Origin: CAWELS01 sp964468205 | GTDB lineage: Bacteria > Acidobacteriota > Terriglobia > Bryobacterales > Bryobacteraceae | DNA: 64,000 nucleotides | Direction of reading: 5' to 3' | Assembly: GCA_964468205.1 (NCBI GenBank) | Contig: CAYXVG010000024.1 | Coordinates: 29,951 to 93,950 of the forward strand | Part shown: piece by piece, positions 9,410-17,999 of the stretch | Layout: each line of letters starts with the position of its first letter | How positions within the stretch are numbered: the stretch's first letter is position 1 | Made by a program: the position numbers and the translations under genes | The notes under the pieces: generated by a model | Told to the model about the DNA's origin: nothing | What the model saw: only the letters and a program-made list of their open reading frames with translations | The model's database searches: none

Positions 9410-9846
9410 ATGCGGAATTACGAGTTGCACTGCGAGTAGCAGTTCCCTCTCGAACTCGATCAGACGTTTCGGTTCTTCGAAGATCCGGCCAACCTGTCTC
9501 GCATCACGCCACCGTGGCTCGACTTCGTCATCTTGACAAAGCACGTCGAAATGACGGCAGGGGCGAAGATTGAATACCGATCCGTTGGATGGGCTTTCCC
9601 CTGAAATGGACAACGTTGATCGCCGAACATGATCCTCCACGCCGGTTTGTGGACCTGCAACTCAGGGGGCCGTATTCTCTTTGGACTCACACGCACACGT
9701 TTGCCGCGAACGAAGGCGGGACGCTCGTCACCGATTTGGTACGTTACGCTCTACTCTTCGGTCCCCTCGGAGGCGCCGCCCACTCTCTGGTGGTGAAACG
9801 GCAACTGCGAGAGATACTTTCGTTCCGCCAGCAAATGCTGGCGTAG
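9410..9846 (+). pseudogene. Decayed SRPBCC (START-like) family gene
   Basis: Reading from ATG 9410 gives a START-like ligand-binding protein of about 145 residues, but the frame is broken twice. A TAG at 9437-9439 interrupts the first strand (YELHCE then QFPLELDQTF), and one base is missing at about 9579-9580. Restoring that base joins IEYR to IRWMGFPLKW, the usual family sequence; the rest (RFVDLQLRGPYSLW, HTHTF) is intact to 9846. The amber codon is one C-to-T change from CAG. With both lesions the full protein cannot be made, though the C-terminal piece from ATG 9589 remains open. It begins 11 nt after the TPR gene. Confidence 0.8.
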
Positions 9847-9909
9847 CTTCTCGGAGGGCCGAGAGCGGACAGGTGATGCCGGGTGATCCGGGCCCGCAAA
9901 AGGTTGCGT

Positions 9910-10677
9910 TTATCCCTCTTGAGCGGGTGAGGTGACCTCGAGGTTCGCTTTTAGGAACTGCCAGTCTGGTATCTCATAGGCCCGCAAACTGGTCTCGATC
10001 ACTGTCTTAAACTCGATGGACTCATACGCACCGATCGTGTCGGCCTCGAAATCAAACTGCGCGATCGGCGGATCATCCGGATCGGACTCGGTGGTGCGTA
10101 GATACACCGTGCCCGCCAAATCGCCGATTTCGGCGGCGGAGTGATTGACCACCAGGAACTGAACCTGGGTGCGTTTTTGCGGGTCCTCCGTGATACGGAA
10201 TCCAGTCACCTCGATGTGACGCGCGATGCGGGCGGCGGTAGCGTTGGGCGCGGCCTCGCCAACCTCTTCAAACGGGCTTTGCTGGACCGCGGATCGCGAA
10301 CCGCTCGAGGGGAGGATGTACTGGTAGAGAACGTAGCCAACGCCAACTGCGATGGCAGCTACCAGGAGCATTACCAGCCAGCCCGGAGGCCCACTCTTGT
10401 GTCCTCCGATCTCGTAGTAGTGCTGTTCCGATTGGGAGGGCTGCGGTTCGGCCTCAGGGGGCGGGTATGCCGAAGGTGGAGGGGGAGGAACTGCCTGTGG
10501 AGGGGGAGGCGATGGCGGAGAAGGCGGCCGCTCTCGTGGCGCTTCAGGCGGCGGTGGGGTCGCCGGTGTCCGCGGGGACGCCGATTCGTCAGCCTTCCCT
10601 GTGCCATGGCAGTATGGACATTCGTTTTCGTGCGGCGGCACTTCCTTGCCGCATTTTGGACAGATCCAGGTAAACAT
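9910..10677 (-). CDS. Zinc-ribbon, proline-rich, single-pass membrane protein
   Basis: A 255-residue protein. Residues 6-23 form a zinc ribbon (CPKC and CPYC pairs 12 residues apart). Residues about 30-85 are a proline-rich low-complexity linker. One transmembrane helix lies at about 101-120 (WLVMLLVAAIAVGVGYVLY). The last ~120 residues form a beta-rich domain resembling DUF3426/LEA-like extracytoplasmic domains (QVQFLVVNHSAAEIGDLAG). The arrangement suggests a cytosolic metal-binding head linked to an external domain. No function is assigned. It stands alone. Confidence 0.65.
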   Translation of the reverse strand: MFTWICPKCGKEVPPHENECPYCHGTGKADESASPRTPATPPPPEAPRERPPSPPSPPPPQAVPPPPPSAYPPPEAEPQPSQSEQHYYEIGGHKSGPPGWLVMLLVAAIAVGVGYVLYQYILPSSGSRSAVQQSPFEEVGEAAPNATAARIARHIEVTGFRITEDPQKRTQVQFLVVNHSAAEIGDLAGTVYLRTTESDPDDPPIAQFDFEADTIGAYESIEFKTVIETSLRAYEIPDWQFLKANLEVTSPAQEG

Positions 10678-10937
10678 ACGGTTCGTATCTACTTTAGCGT
10701 AGGATTCTCAATTGGCGAGGCCGTCAACCCGCGCCGTGATTCCGGATTGCAGGACGTTTCGCTCCGCGATTATCCCCGACGGGAGGTTGTGTATCCTCTC
10801 CCATCTATAGAGATTCTCCAAACCGCGGGAAAGTTCCGTCGAATAGACTATTCTCCAGCCAACCGCTCGGTGCGGCGGGCGATTCCTGCTGGAGCGGGAC
10901 GGTACCGGCCCGCCAAGGCTCGTGGTTACCATGGAGT

Positions 10938-11552
10938 ATGGAACTTCTCCGGCGAGCCGCAGGTAGCCCCTCCCGGTTGGGTATCTTGGCGGCGGCGTTT
11001 CACCCGCCAACCCGGGCACATATCGGTTTGGCCAAATCGGCGCTGCGATTTGTGGACGAGGTGCTATTCGTAATGCCGCGCGAGTTCCCACACAAGAAGT
11101 ACGAATGGGTGGCGCTCGAAGACCGGCTGGAATTGTTGAAAGCCGCCACTGCCGGTGATCCCCGGTTCTCGGTGGGTGTGAGCGGCGGGGGGCTATTCAT
11201 TGAAATTGCGGGGGAATGCCGCGAGGCTTACGGGCCGAAGACCGAACTCTGGTTCCTCTGCGGGCGAGACGCCGCCGACCGGATTGTCAACTGGGACTAC
11301 GGCGAGGCAGGGGCGTTCGAGAAACAGTTAGAGACGTTTGGGCTGCTCGTGGCGGACCGGGATGGGCGCTACGATCCTCCCGCGGCCATGCGCGGCCGGA
11401 TTTTTCATCTTGCCCTTGACGATAACTATGACGGAGTATCCGCAACCGCCGTCCGCCAGGCTATCCGCGAGGGCCGGGATTGGGCGCACCTGGTCCCGGA
11501 GGAAATCGTGCCGGAGGTCAAACGGCTATACGAGCACCGGCCGCCGGACTAG
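10938..11552 (+). CDS. nadD: NadD-like nicotinate-nucleotide adenylyltransferase
   Basis: A 204-residue nucleotidyltransferase of the cytidylyltransferase-like superfamily, probably joining nicotinate mononucleotide and ATP for NAD synthesis. Near residue 15 it has GILAAAFHPPTRAHIGL, the usual T/HxGH nucleotide-binding motif in a divergent form, and near the C-terminus VSATAVRQAI, matching the ISST/SATxIR motif. Start ATG 10938 gives a typical N-terminus. It converges on rpoD with a 3-nt gap between stop codons. The divergent first motif leaves room for a related adenylyltransferase of other specificity. Confidence 0.72.
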   Translation: MELLRRAAGSPSRLGILAAAFHPPTRAHIGLAKSALRFVDEVLFVMPREFPHKKYEWVALEDRLELLKAATAGDPRFSVGVSGGGLFIEIAGECREAYGPKTELWFLCGRDAADRIVNWDYGEAGAFEKQLETFGLLVADRDGRYDPPAAMRGRIFHLALDDNYDGVSATAVRQAIREGRDWAHLVPEEIVPEVKRLYEHRPPD

Positions 11553-11555
11553 CCG

Positions 11556-13262
11556 CTAAAGTTCCTGGCCGTTTGCTTCCAGAAATGCGCGCAGCCGGTG
11601 GCTGCGGCTCGGGTGGCGCAGCTTACGCAGGGCTTTTGCTTCAATCTGGCGGATTCGTTCACGGGTGACTGCAAAGTGCTCTCCCACCTCTTCGAGAGTG
11701 TGCTCCCCGCCGTCCTGCAGGCCGAACCGCATCTTGATGATCTTCTCCTCGCGGGGGCTTAGCGTTTTGAGTACCTCGGCGGTCTGTTCGCGCAGGTTCA
11801 TCCTGATTACCGCCTCGGACGGAGAGGCGACTCGCTTGTCGACGATGAAGTCGCCGAGGTGAGACTCCTCCTCCTCGCCGACTGGAGTTTCGAGCGAAAT
11901 GGGTTCCTGTGCGATCCGCAGCACCTTCCGCACCTTTGGTACGGACATCTCTAACTGCCGCGCGAGTTCCTCGACGGTCGGGTCCCGTCCGAGCTCTTGC
12001 TGCATTTGGCGCTGTGTCCGTACCAGCTTGTTGATGGTCTCGATCATATGCACGGGGATGCGGATGGTGCGCGCTTGGTCCGCCACCGCGCGAGTGATGG
12101 CCTGGCGCACCCACCAAGTGGCATAGGTGGAGAACTTGTATCCCCGGCGGTAGTCGAATTTATCCACCGCCTTCATGAGGCCGATGTTGCCTTCCTGGAT
12201 CAGATCGAGGAATTGCAGTCCCCGGTTCGTGTACCGTTTTGCGATTGAGACAACCAGCCGGAGGTTCGCCTCTATGAGCTGCCGTTTGGCGTCCTGCGAT
12301 TCGGCTTCCCCGTGCCCGATGATTTGCAGCGTGCGCCGCAACTCGGGGGCAGTGGTCCCGAACTCCTCTTCCATTCGCTGTAGCTTCTGGTTGTTTAACC
12401 GCAGCTCCCGCCGCAGTTCCCGGGCTTCCACGGAGTCCGGCCGCGAGGGTTCCTCCAACCGTCGATGCGCCGTCGCGATGCTGCGCTCAATACCGCGAAA
12501 CTCCTCAACGGCCGCGTACACATAGCGGCTGAGCTCGGTGCGCACGTCGGAGTTCAGATTCAAGGCGCGAATGGTTTGCGAAATCTTCACCAAACCACGC
12601 GCGACTTCCCGTCTCAGCTTACGATGCTGCTTGGGCTTCGTCGCCCGGGATAGCGAGAGCAGTTTCTGCCGCTGCTGCTGTGTCTTGCGGTAAAGTCGCT
12701 CAACCTCGGCCAGAGTGGCGAGAAAGTCCTTTTTCTGTTTCTGCAGGTCTTCCTCGTTCTGGTTAGCTTCCAGGGAATCGATAAAGTCCCGCACCGGAAT
12801 CAGGTCTCGCTGAAAATCTGGTTTGAGCGCGATGAGTTTGTTGATAATGAGCGGGCAGCGGGACAGCGCTTTGTGAACGGCTCTTCGGCCGTGTTCCATG
12901 CGCTTGGCGATATCGATCTCTCCTTCCCGGGTGAGGAGCGGAACCGTGCCCATCTCGCGCAGATACATGCGAACCGGGTCATTTGTCTTGTCCCCGGTGT
13001 CGAGCGAGAGGTCGGCGTCGCCGGTTTCATCCCCGGCGTCGGCCTTTTTGGCGACACCGCGGCGGGGTTCGTCCAAAATATCGATCCCCGCGCGGTCCAG
13101 ATCGCCCAACAGATCATCGAGATCCTGGCCTTCGGCGAATTCGTCCGGTAGCAACTCATTGATATCGTCGTAGGAGACATAGCCCTTCTCCTTGCCCGAA
13201 TCGATGAGCTGTTGCAACCGGGTTTCCTTGTCTTCAGTCGGCACCGGGTTCCCAGTCTCCAC
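11556..13262 (-). CDS. rpoD: Primary RNA polymerase sigma factor (sigma-70)
   Basis: The housekeeping sigma factor, 568 residues. Region 1.1 is recognisable at residues about 10-55 (LIDSGKEKGYVSYDDINELL). Region 1.2 begins at NDPVRMYLREMG, a large non-conserved insert follows, and regions 2.3-2.4 include YATWWVRQAITRA and RTIRIPVHM. Region 4.2 ends the protein with the helix-turn-helix EEVGEHFAVTRERIRQIE. It follows dnaG by 52 nt on the same strand, the classical macromolecular synthesis order without rpsU. The identity is secure. Confidence 0.97.
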   Translation of the reverse strand: METGNPVPTEDKETRLQQLIDSGKEKGYVSYDDINELLPDEFAEGQDLDDLLGDLDRAGIDILDEPRRGVAKKADAGDETGDADLSLDTGDKTNDPVRMYLREMGTVPLLTREGEIDIAKRMEHGRRAVHKALSRCPLIINKLIALKPDFQRDLIPVRDFIDSLEANQNEEDLQKQKKDFLATLAEVERLYRKTQQQRQKLLSLSRATKPKQHRKLRREVARGLVKISQTIRALNLNSDVRTELSRYVYAAVEEFRGIERSIATAHRRLEEPSRPDSVEARELRRELRLNNQKLQRMEEEFGTTAPELRRTLQIIGHGEAESQDAKRQLIEANLRLVVSIAKRYTNRGLQFLDLIQEGNIGLMKAVDKFDYRRGYKFSTYATWWVRQAITRAVADQARTIRIPVHMIETINKLVRTQRQMQQELGRDPTVEELARQLEMSVPKVRKVLRIAQEPISLETPVGEEEESHLGDFIVDKRVASPSEAVIRMNLREQTAEVLKTLSPREEKIIKMRFGLQDGGEHTLEEVGEHFAVTRERIRQIEAKALRKLRHPSRSHRLRAFLEANGQEL

Positions 13263-13314
13263 CGCATTTGTCCGCGGTTCCTGTCATTGTACAATACCCG
13301 CGGATTACACCGTT

Positions 13315-15054
13315 TCAACGGGAATTCATGCGGTTCAGCTCCTCCGTTAACCGGAGCGCCCCGGCCAGATCCCCAGCCTTCTCCGAGTCTCGAATTCGGG
13401 CTTTCAGATCGGCTATTCCGGCTTCCTTTTCCTTGCGTTCGAGCTTTGGGAGAAAAGCCAAGGCTTGCTCCAAAGAGGTTTCCTCTACATCCACTGCATC
13501 GGCAAAAGCCATCGAAGCCAATAGGTTTTTGTCGCTCTCTCCCAACCGGACTTCAATGTCCTTGAATCCCCATTTCTCACCGCTTTCCTCCAACTGCAGC
13601 ATGATTCGCAGTAAGGGCCACAACCGGAGCTGCTGCAGCGTCTTTAATCCACGGATTTTCGGAATCACTTCCCGGCGAGCTTCCGCGCTGTTCAACAGCA
13701 GGTTCACAAGGACCTTCTCTTTCGGATGCACGTCTTCGCCCGGCAGCGTGCGGCGTTCCGCCTCGCCTCCTCCTCCGAGCCTCCGGAACTCATTGCGAAC
13801 CAGGGCCGGATCCACGCGCAGATACTGCGCGACTTCCTCGGCCACCGCCGCCCGTTCGAGCTTTCTCGGAATCCTCTGAATCGCCGGAAGCAGGACCTGT
13901 CGAAACCCCTCCACGCGGCCCTCGGCCGAGGTCATGTCAAAATTCCTCCTAGCCCGATCCGCAAGCCAGAGGAAACATCCGGGCGCCTGGGCCAATCTCT
14001 TGCCGTAGACTTCCGCGCCATGCTCTTTGACGAAATCGTCCGGGTCGAGGCCGCCAGGCAACTCGAGCACCTTCACATGCATTCCCTCCTCGAGCAGCAT
14101 GTGGACGGAGCGCTGGGCGGCATTCGTGCCCGCGGCGTCGGGGTCAAAATTCACGACGATCTTTTCGGAGTGCCGCCGCAGCGATCGCACCTGCTGATCT
14201 GTAAGCGCGGTGCCACAGCTTGCCACCGCCTCGCGGACGCCCGCTTGGTAGAGCCCAATGACGTCCATATAGCCTTCCACCAGAATGCCGCGGTCGTTGT
14301 CGCGAATCGGACGCCGGGCGCGGTGCAGGTTGTAAAGCACCCGGCTCTTCCGGTAGATAGCCGTCTCCGGCGAGTTCAGGTACTTTGGCTGGTCCTCCGG
14401 CGACATGGCGCGGCCGGCGAAGGCGATGACCTTCCCGGTCTCGTTGTGAATGGGGAAGATGAGCCGGCCGCGAAAACGGTCGAACCATCCGCTACCGTCA
14501 TCGCGCTGCAATACCAGCCCGCTTACCTTCATTTGCTCGGGAGTGAACCGGCGCTGCTGGAAAAGGCGGACCAGCGTTTGGCCCGAGCGGCCGGCGAAAC
14601 CAAGGCCGAATTCGATCGCCGTCTCCGCGGCGATGCCACGCTGCTGCATGTATTCGCGGGCAGCGCGGCCGCCATCAGAATCGAGTTCCCGGCGAAACGA
14701 CTGTAGCGCCAGTTCGTGCATCTCGTACAGTCCGGCGCGGAGCCTGGTCTCCTCATCGGAATGCTGCGAGCGTTGCGGGATCGGGATTCCGTGGCGTTCG
14801 GCAAGGTGCTTCAAGGCCTCCCAGAAAGTGAAGCCCTCGATCTCCATCACGAACTTGATCACGTCTCCTCCGGCTCCGCAGCCAAAGCACTTGTAGAACT
14901 GGTGCGCCGGGTGAACGCCGAAACTGGGGGCCTTCTCCTGGTGGAATGGGCAGGGAGCCACGAACCGGGATCCCTGTTTTCGCAACGATGGCACGTATTC
15001 CCGGACGACCGAGACGATATCCACCTGCGACTTGACCTGCTCAGCGAAATCCAT
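13315..15054 (-). CDS. dnaG: DNA primase
   Basis: Makes RNA primers for replication. The 579 residues start with the CHC2 zinc-binding domain (CPFHQEKAPSF and CFGCGAGGD at residues about 39-64). The TOPRIM catalytic core follows (EGYMDVIGLYQAG around 255-270 and NFDPDAAGTNAA around 300), then the C-terminal helicase-binding region. Length and order are normal. It is upstream of rpoD on the same strand. The minus-strand sequence just before the start contains GATAAT as a possible -10 element. Confidence 0.97.
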   Translation of the reverse strand: MDFAEQVKSQVDIVSVVREYVPSLRKQGSRFVAPCPFHQEKAPSFGVHPAHQFYKCFGCGAGGDVIKFVMEIEGFTFWEALKHLAERHGIPIPQRSQHSDEETRLRAGLYEMHELALQSFRRELDSDGGRAAREYMQQRGIAAETAIEFGLGFAGRSGQTLVRLFQQRRFTPEQMKVSGLVLQRDDGSGWFDRFRGRLIFPIHNETGKVIAFAGRAMSPEDQPKYLNSPETAIYRKSRVLYNLHRARRPIRDNDRGILVEGYMDVIGLYQAGVREAVASCGTALTDQQVRSLRRHSEKIVVNFDPDAAGTNAAQRSVHMLLEEGMHVKVLELPGGLDPDDFVKEHGAEVYGKRLAQAPGCFLWLADRARRNFDMTSAEGRVEGFRQVLLPAIQRIPRKLERAAVAEEVAQYLRVDPALVRNEFRRLGGGGEAERRTLPGEDVHPKEKVLVNLLLNSAEARREVIPKIRGLKTLQQLRLWPLLRIMLQLEESGEKWGFKDIEVRLGESDKNLLASMAFADAVDVEETSLEQALAFLPKLERKEKEAGIADLKARIRDSEKAGDLAGALRLTEELNRMNSR

Positions 15055-15232
15055 TGAACCCGTTGCCGACTATTATCGCGGAATCGGAGGGCTGGTCACG
15101 GGCCCGGCAGACTTCGATTTGAAAACTGATAGAGTGAATCTCTTCGGGTCGAACGCGAGAGACCGCCCCTCCGCTTGATCCATGGGCGGCCGTCCCGCTG
15201 TGAGGCGGATGGCGACGCCAGAGGCGCACTTA

Positions 15233-16561
15233 ATGAAGATCAACACTTTTCTCATTCGCTCTACCGTCGTGGCTGCGCTCGGCGGTCTGCTCTTCGGCTT
15301 TGACACCGCCGTGATTGCGGGGACTACCGGGCAGCTTCGGGAACTGTTCGACCTTTCTCCTGGCGCATTGGGACTGTTGGTCTCGATGGCCCTTTGGGGC
15401 ACCGTGCTCGGCTCTCTCTTCGCCGGGATTCCCGGTGACAGGTTCGGCCGCCGCAGCAGCCTGCGTGTGATGTCGGTGCTGTTCTTCATCTCCGCGGCCG
15501 GTTGCGCCGTTGCTTGGAACTGGCATTCGCTTGCGTTCTTTCGCTTTGTGGGCGGTCTCGGCGTGGGCGGCGCGTCAGTGCTCGGCCCGATGTATATCGC
15601 CGAGATCTCCCCAGCGAAGTGGCGCGGCCGGCTGGTGGGGTTCTTTCAGTTCAATATCGTCTTTGGTATTCTCGTCGCGTACTTCTCCAACTACCTGGTT
15701 GGCCAGTTCGGATTTGGCGCCGCCGAGTGGCGTTGGAAACTTGGGGTGGAAGCCGCTCCCGCTGCTCTCTTCTTCTTGGCGCTGTTCACGATTCCCCGCA
15801 GCCCGCGCTGGCTGGTGAAGCGCGGGCTGGTGGAGGAGGCACGCCAAGTGCTGATTTCCACCGGCCAGCCCAATGTCGAGGGCCAACTCGCGGACATCGT
15901 CGAGTCCATCGATGCCGAACACGGCCGCGCCAACGAACCGCTCCTTCAGGCGAAGTACAAGGTTCCGATACTGCTCGCCGTGGGCATCGCGATTTTCAAC
16001 CAGCTCTCCGGGATAAACGGGATTCTGTACTATCTGAACGACATTTTCTCAAGCGCGGGGTTCGACAAGGTGTCGGGCGATCTGCAGGCCGTCGCCATCG
16101 GCTTCACCAACCTGGTTTTTACGATCATCGCCATGTCGATTATCGACAAAGTTGGCCGCAAGACCTTGCTGCTTATCGGCTCCGTCGGGACGGCGATTTG
16201 CCTTCTCGGCGTAGCGGCGATCTTTCTGAGCAACTCTCACCAGGATAAGCTCGTCTGGCTGCTAGTCGGATACATTGCTTCGTTCGCCATCTCTCAAGGG
16301 GCCGTTATCTGGGTCTATATCAGCGAGGTGTTCCCGAACCGCGTCCGCGCCTCAGGGCAGAGTCTCGGCAGCTTTACCCACTGGATCATGAACGCCATGG
16401 TTTCCGGCACCTTTCCCATGATGGCCGCGGCTTCGGGCGGTTACCCATTCGTCTTTTTTGCGGCGGTCATGGTGATCCAGTTCTTCGTTGTATTACGTTT
16501 CTTCCCGGAAACCAAGGGCCTTTCGCTCGAGCAGATGCAGAAGAAAATGGGAATCGCATGA
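15233..16561 (+). CDS. MFS sugar porter
   Basis: A 442-residue, 12-helix transporter of the sugar porter (SP) family that probably imports a monosaccharide with protons. Signatures are GGLLFGFDTAVIAG in helix 1, GDRFGRRSS between helices 2 and 3, PMYIAEISPAKWRGRLV after helix 4, and PETKGLSLEQM at the C-terminus. ATG 15233 places helix 1 correctly; an upstream in-frame start would add an unlikely leader. Its stop overlaps the start of the next gene (ATGA), so it is translationally coupled to the PQQ-like propeller protein, pointing to a shared sugar substrate or its oxidation. Confidence 0.9.
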   Translation: MKINTFLIRSTVVAALGGLLFGFDTAVIAGTTGQLRELFDLSPGALGLLVSMALWGTVLGSLFAGIPGDRFGRRSSLRVMSVLFFISAAGCAVAWNWHSLAFFRFVGGLGVGGASVLGPMYIAEISPAKWRGRLVGFFQFNIVFGILVAYFSNYLVGQFGFGAAEWRWKLGVEAAPAALFFLALFTIPRSPRWLVKRGLVEEARQVLISTGQPNVEGQLADIVESIDAEHGRANEPLLQAKYKVPILLAVGIAIFNQLSGINGILYYLNDIFSSAGFDKVSGDLQAVAIGFTNLVFTIIAMSIIDKVGRKTLLLIGSVGTAICLLGVAAIFLSNSHQDKLVWLLVGYIASFAISQGAVIWVYISEVFPNRVRASGQSLGSFTHWIMNAMVSGTFPMMAAASGGYPFVFFAAVMVIQFFVVLRFFPETKGLSLEQMQKKMGIA

Positions 16562-17889
16562 CCTCTCATTCCCTCGCAATCCTTTTGATCTCGTTGCTGC
16601 TGGCGGGATGGTACCGCGACCTCCAAGCCGCCGGCTGGCCGGAGTGGCGTGGCGAAGGCCGCCGCGGCGAGTGGAATGAGACGGAGATTCTCGATCAATT
16701 CCCGTCCGCCGGCCTCGACGTGAGGTGGCGGACTCCGATTCATGCAGGATTTGCCGGCCCGGCCGTATCGGGTGGCCGCGTCTACGTGACCGATTTCCAG
16801 TCCCAGTCGCGCAATCGCGGTGTGGAACGGGTGGTTTGTCTCGACGAGCGGAGTGGCCGGGTTCTGTGGGTGCGTGAATGGGAGGCCGACTACTCGGGCC
16901 AGTCATTTACCTACGCCACTGGTCCACGCGCCACGCCGACGGTCGACGGCGAGCGCGTCTACGTCCTTGGGGCCGCGGGTGTGCTGATCTGCTTCAGAAC
17001 CGTGGATGGCAGGGAGGTCTGGCGGCGGAATTTCCAGCAAGATTATGGCGCCCCACTGCCGGTCTATGGATTTGCGGGCGCCCCGCTCGTCGATGGCGAC
17101 CGGCTCATCTGCCTGGTCGGCGGGGAGGCTGGCGCCAAGATCGTCGCCTTCGACAAGTTGACCGGCAGGGAAGTCTGGCGGGCGCTATCGAGCGATTCGG
17201 CTGCCGGTTATTCTCCACCCGTTCTGATCGAGTTCGGCGGCCGGCGGCAACTCATCGTGTGGCATCCGGGGGCAGTGAGTTCGCTCGATCCGGCCAACGG
17301 CGAGATTTACTGGGAGCAGCCCTTTCGCGTGCAACTGGACGTTTCCGTGGCCACCCCGGTCCAGGACGGCTCCCGTCTGTTCGTTTCGTCGGAGTTCGAC
17401 GGCTCCCTCATGATCGAGCTCGACCGGACGAAGCCCGCCGCGAAGGTCAAGTGGAAAGACGAGCGCCGTTCGGGGCGTGCATCCGGGCTCAATTCGCTGA
17501 TCTCGACGCCCGTGCTTCAGGGCGAATACATCTACGGTATCTGCATTTACGGAGAATTGCGCTGCCTCCGGGCCGGCTCGGGCGAGCGAGTCTGGGAGTC
17601 GCTCGACTGGATCGGAGAGCGGGCGCACTGGGCGGCCGGTTTCCTCGTCAAGAACGGCGGCCGTTATTTCATCAACAACGACGCCGGAGAACTCATTATC
17701 GCCGAGCTAACACGCGGGGGCTACCGGGAGATTGACCGCACTCTGCTGATCAACCCGACCTCCCGTCCCGGGAACCGGCGCCGGGCTGGGGCGGTTAACT
17801 GGTCCCACCCCGCTTACGCCAACCGCCACATCTATGCCCGCAATGACGAAGAGATCCTCTGCGCCTCTCTGGAGAAGAGCGGCCGTTAG
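16558..17889 (+). CDS. Secreted PQQ-like beta-propeller protein
   Basis: A 443-residue protein with a signal peptide (LLISLLLAGW then cleavage around AAG) followed by repeated blades carrying the G-x-V-x-W/x-A-L-D type motifs of PQQ-dependent dehydrogenase-like propellers (VVCLDERSGRVLW, ICFRTVDGREVW, IVAFDKLTGREVW). I see no clear PQQ or calcium ligand set, so it may be structural and not a dehydrogenase. Its start lies within the stop of the sugar porter gene, so the two are one transcription unit. The protein probably sits in the periplasm. Confidence 0.75.
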   Translation: MTSHSLAILLISLLLAGWYRDLQAAGWPEWRGEGRRGEWNETEILDQFPSAGLDVRWRTPIHAGFAGPAVSGGRVYVTDFQSQSRNRGVERVVCLDERSGRVLWVREWEADYSGQSFTYATGPRATPTVDGERVYVLGAAGVLICFRTVDGREVWRRNFQQDYGAPLPVYGFAGAPLVDGDRLICLVGGEAGAKIVAFDKLTGREVWRALSSDSAAGYSPPVLIEFGGRRQLIVWHPGAVSSLDPANGEIYWEQPFRVQLDVSVATPVQDGSRLFVSSEFDGSLMIELDRTKPAAKVKWKDERRSGRASGLNSLISTPVLQGEYIYGICIYGELRCLRAGSGERVWESLDWIGERAHWAAGFLVKNGGRYFINNDAGELIIAELTRGGYREIDRTLLINPTSRPGNRRRAGAVNWSHPAYANRHIYARNDEEILCASLEKSGR

Positions 17890-17999
17890 CGCCTTGGCTG
17901 GAGAGAAAGATCGCCTTTCAGACGGGGGCCGTCCCGGCTGATTCGCTGCTCTATCGCATTCACGCTAAAGACAGAGCGTTTCTGGCCGAAGTATGAAGT

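Noticed and set aside
10430..10580. Low-complexity repeat in the zinc-ribbon gene region, resembling a DNA repeat.
   Set aside because: It encodes a proline-rich linker in frame and has no unit repeat at the DNA level.
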